Part shown: positions 8,725 to 14,841 of the stretch, piece by piece
Position numbering within the stretch: the first letter of the stretch is position 1
Layout: every line of letters starts with the position of its first letter
Source: Acidobacteriaceae bacterium
GTDB taxonomy: Bacteria > Acidobacteriota > Terriglobia > Terriglobales > Acidobacteriaceae
NCBI GenBank assembly: GCA_030042915.1
Contig: JASHYS010000326.1
Span: forward strand, 1 to 14,841
Direction of reading: 5' to 3'
DNA length: 14,841 bases
The notes under the pieces: generated by a model
Seen by the model: only the letters and a program-made list of their open reading frames with translations
Told to the model about the DNA's origin: nothing
Database searches by the model: none
Position numbers and translations under genes: made by a program

Positions 8725-10938
8725 GTGGCGATAAGCAGAAGGGATCTCCTGAGGGGAGCTGCCGCCGCTTCAGCGCAGATGCTCTTCCGGCGTCGATTGA
8801 TGGCCGCAGGCATCCTTGCCGGCAGAGAACGCCGGCAGCTCGCAGACCTCCCGCAACTGCTCGACCTTGAGTTGACGTCGATGTCGGCCAATACGCTGCG
8901 AATCGGCATTGCGCCGGTCGACAATGAGGCCCCGGACAACGAGCTCGCGGTGGAAGCGGCAAAATGGCCCTCGCCGCTGGAGAAGCCGGGCCGCGAGCAT
9001 GCGAGTCTGGTTGCCTGGGGAAAATATTCCATTCAGATCAGTGAGAATCCCTTGCGCATCGCGGTAATCGACGGCGGAACAAAGCTGCAGGAGATTCGCT
9101 TCGATGCGGGAAGCACCGATATTCACTTTCCAGTGAATGGTCCTGTGTTTGGGCTGGGTGAAGGATCTCATCCGTTGGATCACCGCGGCGCGAGGGAGGG
9201 ACGGTCGAGCGGACAGGAGGGCTCGGATTATCGGATCTTCGGCGCGCGGGTTCAGATTCCGCTCGTGTTGAGTTCTGCGGGGTGGGGAATCTTTATCGGC
9301 CAACCGCTGGGCAGCTTTGAGTTCACGCAGGAAGAAGGAGCTTACAGGGGACCGGCGACGTCGACACGCAATGTGTTCTTGCTGTTCGGCAACGGCCCGG
9401 CTGAGGTGCTGCGCGAGTACGCGCAACTCACGGGCTTCCCGCATATGCCTCCGCGCTGGTCGCTTGGCTATGTGCAATCGCATCGCACGCTGGAGAGCCG
9501 TGACGAATTGCTGGAAATTTCGAGCACATTTCGCGAGAAAAAGCTTCCCTGCGACGCATTGATTTATCTTGGGACGGGCTTCTGCCCTTCAGGGTGGAAC
9601 ACAGGCCACGGCTCGTTCACCTTCAACGAGAAGGTGTTTCCCGATCCGGAAGCGATGCTGCGGCAGCTTCACGAACAAGACTTCAAGGTGATTCTTCACG
9701 TGGTGCCTCCCGCCGACTTTCACGGGAGTGTTGCGGATACGGGCGCGGCGGCCGAGGCGCCAGGCGATGCTGCATCGTACTGGGAACGGCATGCCGCGCT
9801 GATGCGTCTTGGCGTAGATGGCTGGTGGCCGGATGAGGGCGATCAGCTTTCTGTCTTCGCGCGCTTCGATCGCAATCGCATGTATTTTGAGGGTTCGCGC
9901 AGGACGAAGCCCGCCGAGAGACCATTCGCTTTGCATCGCAACGGCTACGCGGGGCTGCAGCGCTACGGTTGGCTTTGGTCGGGCGATACGTCTTCCACCT
10001 GGCAGGCACTGCGCGCACAAATCACCAACGGCATCGTTACGGGGCTTTCCGGGATTCCCTATTGGGGTTCGGATACCGGCGGCTTTGTGCCCACCGAAGA
10101 ACTCACGCCCGAGCTCTTCGTTCGCTGGTTCCAGTTCAGCTCGTTTTGTCCATCGTTCCGCGGGCACGGGCGCGCATGGAAGTTGCGGCTGCCGTGGGGT
10201 TGGAATACCGGCGACCCAGGCCCCAAAGAAATGACTGGCGATTGGGTTGACGGGTGGCCCGCTTCAGCCGACCTGCACCGGCCCGACGTGGAAAAGATCT
10301 GCCGCAAGTATCTCGACCTGCGTTATCAGCTTCTGCCTTATCTCTATTCCACGGTCGCGGAGGCGCACCGGTCGGGGCTGCCGCTGATGCGCGCGCTCTG
10401 CCTGGGATGGCCGCACGATATCCAGGCGGCGCTCAGCGACGACGTGTATTTGTGGGGCGATCATCTGCTGGTGGCGCCGGTTTACGAGAAGGACGCTGCG
10501 AGCCGGAAGTTCTATCTGCCGGCGGGCAAATGGTGGGACTACTGGGCCGGAGCCGGCGTGGAGGGCGGCAAGCCGATGGAGCGCGCGGTGGACCTGGAGA
10601 CGATGCCTCTCTATGTGAAGGCCGGCGCAGTTTTGCCAGTGGGACCGGTGCGCCAGTACACCGCCGAACCGTCAACTGAGCCGGTAACTCTGAGGATCTA
10701 CCCGGGTGCCGATGGCCGCTTCACTTGGTACGACGACGACGGCTCGAGCTATCAATATGAGAGCGGCGAATTCATGCGAGTGGAATGCGTGTGGAACGAC
10801 CGCGACCGGACACTGGTGCTTGCGCCCGATGCCGCCGGACATCTGCCCATGCCGGAAACGGTGCGCGTGGAATGGTTCGATGGCAGCCGGAGCAAGCTTG
10901 TGAAACCGGCCCGCCAAGGCTTGACGGTGAAGTTTTGA
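8725..10938 (+). CDS. Glycoside hydrolase family 31 enzyme (alpha-glucosidase/alpha-xylosidase clan, WPDEGD subgroup)
   Basis: From GTG 8725 the product is 737 residues (752 from GTG 8680). An SRRDLLRG sequence at residues 4-11 resembles a Tat signal, but the hydrophobic stretch after it is short and is followed by RRR, so export is uncertain. A GH31 N-terminal beta domain (VFGLGEGSHPLD, about 141-152) precedes the (beta/alpha)8 barrel. The nucleophile candidate is D370 in GVDGWWPDEGD, and the acid/base is D421 in WLWSGDTSSTW; YWGSDTGGF and RWFQFSSFCPSFRGHG follow, all GH31 hallmarks. The C-terminal part (LLVAPVYEKDAASRKFYLPAGKWWDYW) is the usual distal beta region. WPDEGD replaces the WxDMNE-type motif of classical alpha-glucosidases, so the substrate should not be assumed. 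It probably hydrolyses or transfers alpha-linked glucose, xylose or a related sugar. It is divergent from the peptidase and convergent with the next gene. Confidence 0.9.
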   Translation: MAISRRDLLRGAAAASAQMLFRRRLMAAGILAGRERRQLADLPQLLDLELTSMSANTLRIGIAPVDNEAPDNELAVEAAKWPSPLEKPGREHASLVAWGKYSIQISENPLRIAVIDGGTKLQEIRFDAGSTDIHFPVNGPVFGLGEGSHPLDHRGAREGRSSGQEGSDYRIFGARVQIPLVLSSAGWGIFIGQPLGSFEFTQEEGAYRGPATSTRNVFLLFGNGPAEVLREYAQLTGFPHMPPRWSLGYVQSHRTLESRDELLEISSTFREKKLPCDALIYLGTGFCPSGWNTGHGSFTFNEKVFPDPEAMLRQLHEQDFKVILHVVPPADFHGSVADTGAAAEAPGDAASYWERHAALMRLGVDGWWPDEGDQLSVFARFDRNRMYFEGSRRTKPAERPFALHRNGYAGLQRYGWLWSGDTSSTWQALRAQITNGIVTGLSGIPYWGSDTGGFVPTEELTPELFVRWFQFSSFCPSFRGHGRAWKLRLPWGWNTGDPGPKEMTGDWVDGWPASADLHRPDVEKICRKYLDLRYQLLPYLYSTVAEAHRSGLPLMRALCLGWPHDIQAALSDDVYLWGDHLLVAPVYEKDAASRKFYLPAGKWWDYWAGAGVEGGKPMERAVDLETMPLYVKAGAVLPVGPVRQYTAEPSTEPVTLRIYPGADGRFTWYDDDGSSYQYESGEFMRVECVWNDRDRTLVLAPDAAGHLPMPETVRVEWFDGSRSKLVKPARQGLTVKF

Positions 10939-10961
10939 TGGAACGCGGGCGCTCTCAAAGA

Positions 10962-11013
10962 CGTGGCGCACGAATCTCAAGCTTGCGGGGCTTGAGCCGC
11001 TCGAAACGCCACG
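10962..11013. terminator. Nested hairpin between the convergent GH31 and 11032-12120 genes
   Basis: CGTGGCG (10962-10968) pairs with CGCCACG (11007-11013), and inside it CTCAAGC (10976-10982) pairs with GCTTGAG (10990-10996) around a 7-base loop. It begins 23 bases after the GH31 stop and ends 18 bases before the opposite gene's stop. With no T-run on either side it is not a standard intrinsic terminator; it could act as a barrier or protect the 3' ends of both transcripts. Confidence 0.35.
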
Positions 11014-11031
11014 GCGAATCTGCGAGGTCTG

Positions 11032-12120
11032 CTAGTGCGCGGGCGCGGCCGCGTTCTTCCCCGCCTTGACCCACAAGAAGTCGCCGTTCTCCGATGCTTG
11101 CCCGTAGTCTTTGACCACGTAGAGCAGGACCGTGGTGGGCGCGAAGCACTGGCGATAGATGAGCGCCAGGTTGTCGCCGTGGCCGGGATGGATGAGGTTG
11201 ACGTCGAGCATGAAATACGGCGGCGGCGATCCCAGTGGCACCATGCCGTCGTGTGCCTGGCTGGTGATCTCGCGGATTGCCCCGCCGGCGTAATTCACCG
11301 TACCGTCGTTTCGCATCCCCGATGTGTAATGAGGCGGATCGTCCTGCTTGTAGCTGGTGTCGATGGCGACCTGGATGTGCGGAATCGGCGTCAAAGTCGC
11401 GGCATTCACCACGCGCAGAACGACGGAACAGGACTTCGGCGAACCGGGTCCATAGATGGCATCGACGTAGTTGGCTGGATTGTCGCCGGTCTCCTGCTCA
11501 ATCAGCTGCCCCGGACTGGGCGGCGGTTTGACGGCTCCGCAAGCTGCCGGCGGGGTAAAGATCGAAGCGGGCGGAGTGTCGAGCGACACCTTGGTGATGT
11601 CGACCACCGTCATGGGAGCAATGCCGGGCGCGCTCACTACCGCGCGAATCACGATGCCGTCCTTTTTGTCGAGCCACGCCTTGGTGGTCGATTGCGCGTC
11701 GCTGCCCTGGTAAATCTGGGTGGGGATGCCGGCGAGGGTTTCAGTGCCGGCAGGTTTCAGTGCACCCCCGGAGATGCCCTCGTTCAACTCCGCGGTCATG
11801 GCAAGAGGGTCGCCCCAGTCGCCCGAGAAAGTGCCGCTGCCTCCACAAACCGGCGGATTCACCGCGGCGTTCCACGAAAGGTCGGTTTGCGCCTTCAAAT
11901 CGTAGAACGTCATGGTGTGCGTGGCGGCCGCTGCGCCCTGGGCCGGCTGCGTCACATCGGTCAGCACCTTGTCGCCGCTGCGATAGATGGTTTCAGTGGC
12001 GCCGGGCGCCCCGCCTGAAAGCATCTCGGTAATGATGTAGTTGGTGGGCGGCGCGGTTTGCGCACCCGCCAGCGTCGCGGCCGCGAGGGCGAGACAGCCA
12101 GGAATTCTCGCCATCTTCAT
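11032..12120 (-). CDS. Exported protein of unknown function with a LolA-like N-terminal half
   Basis: The 362-residue product begins with a plausible Sec signal peptide (MKMARIPGCLALAAATLAGA, cleavage near residue 20). Residues about 25-195 look like an all-beta, LolA- or DUF4412-like fold: YIITEMLSGG, repeated short strands, TKAWLDKKDGIVIRAV and an ending ITKVSLDTPPASIFTPPAACG, as seen in envelope proteins that hold a lipid or small ligand. The second half (about 205-355) is a separate domain I do not recognise. The mature chain has four cysteines (C92, C194, C231, C325), which could form disulphides in the periplasm. AAGGAG at 12129-12134, 8 bases from the ATG at 12120, supports the start; a longer open frame upstream to 12630 overlaps the divergent gene and is rejected. 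Function is unknown; the LolA comparison is by pattern only. Confidence 0.75.
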   Translation of the reverse strand: MKMARIPGCLALAAATLAGAQTAPPTNYIITEMLSGGAPGATETIYRSGDKVLTDVTQPAQGAAAATHTMTFYDLKAQTDLSWNAAVNPPVCGGSGTFSGDWGDPLAMTAELNEGISGGALKPAGTETLAGIPTQIYQGSDAQSTTKAWLDKKDGIVIRAVVSAPGIAPMTVVDITKVSLDTPPASIFTPPAACGAVKPPPSPGQLIEQETGDNPANYVDAIYGPGSPKSCSVVLRVVNAATLTPIPHIQVAIDTSYKQDDPPHYTSGMRNDGTVNYAGGAIREITSQAHDGMVPLGSPPPYFMLDVNLIHPGHGDNLALIYRQCFAPTTVLLYVVKDYGQASENGDFLWVKAGKNAAAPAH

Positions 12121-12204
12121 GGGATACTCTCCTTCGTGCGGCTGGAATGGCATTGAAGAGTGGAAGGCATGGAAATGAAAGCGAATCCGGCCGGAAGTAG
12201 AGCC

Positions 12205-12233
12205 ATCATATGGGTTCGAGCAGACAGCGTCAA
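12205..12233 (-). promoter_or_regulatory. Candidate sigma-70 promoter for the 11032-12120 gene
   Basis: On the minus strand TTGACG (12228-12233) and TATGAT (12205-12210) are separated by exactly 17 bases, five of six matches to consensus in each box. Transcription would begin near 12198, leaving an untranslated leader of about 78 bases before the ATG at 12120. It is the best promoter match in the window. Confidence 0.55.
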
Positions 12234-12250
12234 CCGGACGGCGGCTGTGA

Positions 12251-12275
12251 GCGAGGACCATACTCCTCGCGGAGG
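12251..12275 (+). promoter_or_regulatory. Ribosome binding site of the 12281 gene with two mutually exclusive hairpins
   Basis: GGAGG at 12271-12275 lies 5 bases before GTG 12281. Immediately upstream GCGAGGA (12251-12257) pairs perfectly with TCCTCGC (12264-12270) around a 6-base loop, which leaves the site free. The same CCTC (12265-12268) can instead pair with GAGG (12272-12275) around a 3-base loop, which hides it. The sequence therefore permits a switch between open and closed forms; whether one is used is unknown. Confidence 0.4.
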
Positions 12276-12280
12276 CTGAA

Positions 12281-13525
12281 GTGAAGTTCTGGTTTTGTGC
12301 GCTCGTGTTGTCGGTGCCGGTAGGCTTGCGCGGCCAGATGCAAATGGGCGGGCCGGTGCAGACGCTCCGCGACAATGTGCTGCGCCACAGCGCATCGGGC
12401 ACCAGCCTGGAGCCGGATTCGAGCGCGCCGCCCATGCTGATGCGCATGAGCGGCAACTGGATGGAGATGCTGCACGGCGAAGCCAGCGTCGTCGAGCAGC
12501 AGCAAACCGGCCCGCGCGGCCACGACAAGCTTTTCAGCGTGAATTGGATCATGCCCATGGCGCAGCGCACCACGGCGCACGGCCAATGGACCCTCGCCGG
12601 CATGTTCAGCCTGGAGCCGGCGACCGTCACCGGGCGCTACTACCCGGAGCTGTTTCAGCAGGGCGAGACGGCTTTCGGCAAGCCGATCGTCGATGGGCAG
12701 CACCCGCACAATCTGTTCATGGAACTAGCCGCGATCTACGACTGGAAGCAGGGCGAGCGCGGCCTGGCGTCGATCTACGCAGCTCCGGTGGGCGATCCCG
12801 CGCTGGGCCCTGTGGCCTACCCGCATCGCATGAGCGCGGAGAGCGATCCGCTGGCGCCGCTGGCGCATCATCTTCAGGATTCGACGCACATCGCCTACGA
12901 CGTGGTGACGGGCGGGCTCGCGTGGGGCCCGGCGCGGCTTGAAGCTTCAGGGTTCCACGGGCGCGAACCCGGCGAAAACCGCTGGATCATTTCCGTTGGT
13001 GCTGTGGATTCGTGGTCCACGCGATTGACTGCGGCGCCGGCGCGCGATTGGATTGCGCAATATTCGCTCGGCCACCTGACCTCGCCCGAGGCGCTGCATC
13101 CGCAGGAGAATGTGCTGCGCCAGACGGCATCCTTGAGTTTCTACGATGCGTGGACTGCGGCGGAGCTTGATGCGACGGCGATTTGGGGCCGCAATCACAC
13201 CATCGGGACGAATGTGAACGCCAATGGCTACTTGCTCGAAGGCGAAGCCCGGCTGCGGGAACGGCAGTCGTTGTGGACGCGCATCGAGAACGACGACCGC
13301 ACGACCGACCTGCTGGGCGCCTCAGCTCCGCCTGAGGAAAGCGTGGTCGGCCGCGTGCAGGCCTACACCGGCGGATACGCGCATCGCATCTGGCACAGCA
13401 ACTGGAGCTCGCTGGAGCTGGGCGCACAGCCCACTTTGTACACCACTCCGCCGCGGCTCTTGTCGCTTTACGGCGCGCATCCGTGGGGCGTGGCCGCAGT
13501 GCTCCACTGGCGCATAGGAAGGTGA
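12281..13525 (+). CDS. Exported conserved protein of unknown function, probable outer-membrane beta-barrel
   Basis: The 414-residue product has a signal peptide (MKFWFCALVLSVPVGLRG, cleavage near 18). The mature N-terminus is rich in methionine (QMQMGG; PMLMRMSGNWMEMLHGE at 51-67), and conserved-looking blocks follow: GQHPHNLFMELAAIYD (139-154), GDPALGPVAYPHRMS (171-185), HHLQDSTHIAYDVVTGGL (196-213) and EASGFHGREP (221-230). The rest alternates polar and hydrophobic residues and ends in an aromatic-rich strand (AVLHWRIGR), as in outer-membrane barrels. From recall, proteins with GQHPHDLFMEL and HHWLDSTHI blocks are widespread conserved hypotheticals, often near copper or heavy-metal efflux genes; no such genes are visible here. 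The GTG start is supported by GGAGG 5 bases upstream. Metal involvement is a guess from the methionine and histidine content and remembered neighbourhoods. Confidence 0.75.
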   Translation: MKFWFCALVLSVPVGLRGQMQMGGPVQTLRDNVLRHSASGTSLEPDSSAPPMLMRMSGNWMEMLHGEASVVEQQQTGPRGHDKLFSVNWIMPMAQRTTAHGQWTLAGMFSLEPATVTGRYYPELFQQGETAFGKPIVDGQHPHNLFMELAAIYDWKQGERGLASIYAAPVGDPALGPVAYPHRMSAESDPLAPLAHHLQDSTHIAYDVVTGGLAWGPARLEASGFHGREPGENRWIISVGAVDSWSTRLTAAPARDWIAQYSLGHLTSPEALHPQENVLRQTASLSFYDAWTAAELDATAIWGRNHTIGTNVNANGYLLEGEARLRERQSLWTRIENDDRTTDLLGASAPPEESVVGRVQAYTGGYAHRIWHSNWSSLELGAQPTLYTTPPRLLSLYGAHPWGVAAVLHWRIGR

Positions 13526-13573
13526 GTGAAGCGCTAGCGTGAGCATGAGAGTGACTTGGCCCTCGTCGTCCAC
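13526..13573. other. Short gap between convergent genes
   Basis: Only 48 bases separate the stop of the 12281 gene from that of the sigma factor gene. I see no terminator hairpin with a T-run in it. Confidence 0.5.
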
Positions 13574-14818
13574 TCACCGTGGGAGTTCTTGGCAGCGGCG
13601 GCGGAGATATTCCCGAACCGCGGGGTCGCTTTCCAGGCCGATGGCCAGTTGATAGGCGTGCCGCGCCGCATCATACGACCCGGTGCGACCGAGCAGATTG
13701 GCGCGCGCGGCCCAGTACGGTTGATACGACTCCACCCGCCGGTCCGCGCCGGCCTCCTCTAATGCCTTCAATCCAGCGCCGGGCCCTTCCAGCTCCGCCA
13801 GTGCCAGGGCGCGATTGATGAGCGCAACGGGCGAGTTGGTCAAATGGACCAGTGCGTCGTACAGGCTCACGACCGCGGTCCAGGAGACGGTTCCGGCGCG
13901 CGCGCCCTCCACGTGCGCCGACTGCAGAGCGGCTTCCAGCTGATATCGTCCAATGCGCCCGCCGCGGCTGGCAGTGCGCAGCGCAGCTTCAGCTTCTGCG
14001 ATCATTCCCCAGTCCCACAGTCGCGTGTCCTGGCTGCGCAAGGGAACAAACTCACCCCCGGCGGTGCGGCGCGCCGGTCTGCGCGCCTCGGCGTAGAGCA
14101 TCAGCGCCAGCAAGCCCCATGTCTCCGGCTCGCCGGGAAGAAGCTGCACCAGCAGCCTGCCGAGAAAGATTGCCTCTCCCGCCAGTTCGCGGCGAGCCGG
14201 ATCGGTTCCGGTGGCATCGACCCAGCCTTCGGTAAAGCCCGCGTAGATCGAATCCAGCACCGATTCCAGACGGCCGGGGAGTTCGTTGCGATCCGGGATG
14301 CGGAAGGGAATGCCGGCATCGCGGATCTTGGTCTTGGCCCGCACCAGTCTCTGCGCCATGGCAGCCGGCGAAACCAGAAAGGCCGAAGCTACCTGGGCTG
14401 CTTCCAATCCCATCACCGCCTGCAGCATCAGCGGCGCGCGGATGGCGGCATCGATGGCCGGATGCGCGCACGCAAACAGCAGCGCCAGCCGCCGATCAGG
14501 AAACCCGTCGTCCGCGGCCGCGATCAGTTCATCGGCCAGCTGCTCCGGTTCGTCGAGGCTCGACGTTTCGCGGTTGCGGCGAATCTGGTCGATCAGTTTT
14601 CGCCGCGCCGCGGTCAGCAGCCAGGCTTCGGGATTAGCGGGGCAGCCCTGCGCCGGCCATGCCGACAAGGCTGAGGCAAAAGCCTCTGACAATGCATCTT
14701 CGGCCGCCGCAACGTCTCCGAATCGCGCCGCCAGGTACGCGATCAGCTTGCCCCGGCTGCGAACTGCCGCTGCCTCCGCTGCCGCGTAAGCTTCAGCGCC
14801 GTTTGCAGGATTCACCAT
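13574..14818 (-). CDS. ECF-family RNA polymerase sigma factor with long C-terminal extension (group 42-like, DUF6596)
   Basis: The 414-residue protein carries sigma region 2 at about 20-82 (AAAEDALSEAFASAL, PEAWLLTAARRKLIDQIRR) and region 4 at about 108-168 (APLMLQAVMGLEAAQVASAFLVSPAAMAQRLVRAKTKI). Its roughly 245-residue extension has the landmarks of the group 42 type: LDSIYAGFTEGWVDA, GRLLVQLLPGEPETWGLLALMLYAEARRPAR, LRSQDTRLWDW and RYQLEAALQSAHVE, then TPR-like helices (about 315-412: INRALALAE, YWAARANLLGRTG, ARHAYQLAIGL). Such factors usually lack an anti-sigma partner; the extension is thought to control activity, and a YCII/DGPF-domain protein is often encoded beside them. Consistent with that, another frame seems to end within this gene's first codons. 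The ATG at 14818 keeps the full region 2. The function is clear at family level; the target promoters are unknown. Confidence 0.93.
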   Translation of the reverse strand: MVNPANGAEAYAAAEAAAVRSRGKLIAYLAARFGDVAAAEDALSEAFASALSAWPAQGCPANPEAWLLTAARRKLIDQIRRNRETSSLDEPEQLADELIAAADDGFPDRRLALLFACAHPAIDAAIRAPLMLQAVMGLEAAQVASAFLVSPAAMAQRLVRAKTKIRDAGIPFRIPDRNELPGRLESVLDSIYAGFTEGWVDATGTDPARRELAGEAIFLGRLLVQLLPGEPETWGLLALMLYAEARRPARRTAGGEFVPLRSQDTRLWDWGMIAEAEAALRTASRGGRIGRYQLEAALQSAHVEGARAGTVSWTAVVSLYDALVHLTNSPVALINRALALAELEGPGAGLKALEEAGADRRVESYQPYWAARANLLGRTGSYDAARHAYQLAIGLESDPAVREYLRRRCQELPR

Positions 14819-14841
14819 GGGCCATCTTCCATCGCATCGAT
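14812..14841 (-). CDS. Possible 3' end of the gene upstream of the sigma factor (partial)
   Basis: Reading in from the right edge on the minus strand, one frame gives IDAMEDGPW and a TGA stop (14812-14814) that overlaps the sigma factor's ATGGTGA start by 7 bases. Such an overlap is typical of translationally coupled operon genes. Only nine codons are visible, so this could be chance. Group 42 sigma genes often follow a YCII/DGPF protein gene; these nine residues neither confirm nor exclude that. Confidence 0.25.
   Translation of the reverse strand: MDAMEDGPW

Noticed and set aside
8694..8735. 13-codon frame that could be a leader peptide before the GH31 gene
   Set aside because: It has no ribosome binding site of its own and no attenuator-like feature; likely chance.
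8334..9032. N-terminal extension of the tricorn-type peptidase frame by 233 residues
   Set aside because: It would run through the intergenic palindrome and antisense to the GH31 gene; the signal peptide and CTGGAG site place the true start at 8333.
12121..12630. N-terminal extension of the 11032 gene to 12630
   Set aside because: It overlaps the divergent 12281 gene and would bury the signal peptide; AAGGAG fixes the start at 12120.
13844..14674. 276-residue plus-strand open frame
   Set aside because: Antisense to the complete sigma factor gene and without family features.

Overview
The window is high-GC bacterial DNA with short intergenic gaps and no rRNA, tRNA, CRISPR array, transposase or phage gene that I can recognise. 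The gene set (a secreted tricorn-like S41 peptidase with a beta-propeller N-terminus, a GH31 enzyme of the WPDEGD type, a group-42-like ECF sigma factor with a long C-terminal extension) and intergenic hairpins reading GTGCC..ATCC / GGGTGGGA look most like a soil Acidobacteriota (Terriglobia-type) genome. That assignment is inference from family resemblance and recall, not from a marker gene.

Layout. Bases 1-237 (+) are the 3' end of a membrane protein, probably a GT-C/GT39-type glycosyltransferase. Bases 351-1169 (-) encode a DPM1-like family 2 glycosyltransferase. It is divergent from glgA, glycogen synthase (1312-2769, +). glgA converges on a YbiT-type ABC-F ATPase (2988-4586, -). A large exported tricorn-type peptidase follows on the same strand (4902-8333, -). 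A 391-base divergent spacer holds a large nested palindrome and separates the peptidase from a GH31 glycosidase (8725-10938, +). Next comes a divergent pair of exported proteins of unknown function (11032-12120, -, and 12281-13525, +). Last is an ECF sigma factor (13574-14818, -), whose upstream neighbour probably ends just inside the window edge.

Functionally the region looks like ordinary chromosome rather than an island. Most neighbouring genes change strand, so few can share an operon. Two loose themes are visible: carbohydrate metabolism (polyprenol-phosphate sugar transfer, glycogen synthesis, GH31 glycosidase) and export to the envelope (tricorn-type peptidase, the exported pair). The ABC-F protein acts at the ribosome and the sigma factor in transcription; neither has an evident link to its neighbours here.

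The most interesting material is between the genes: two related hairpins, each beyond the 3' end of a minus-strand gene; a roughly 115-base nested inverted-repeat element; and two mutually exclusive hairpins over the ribosome binding site of the 12281 gene. I did not find a clear, previously undescribed multi-gene system.
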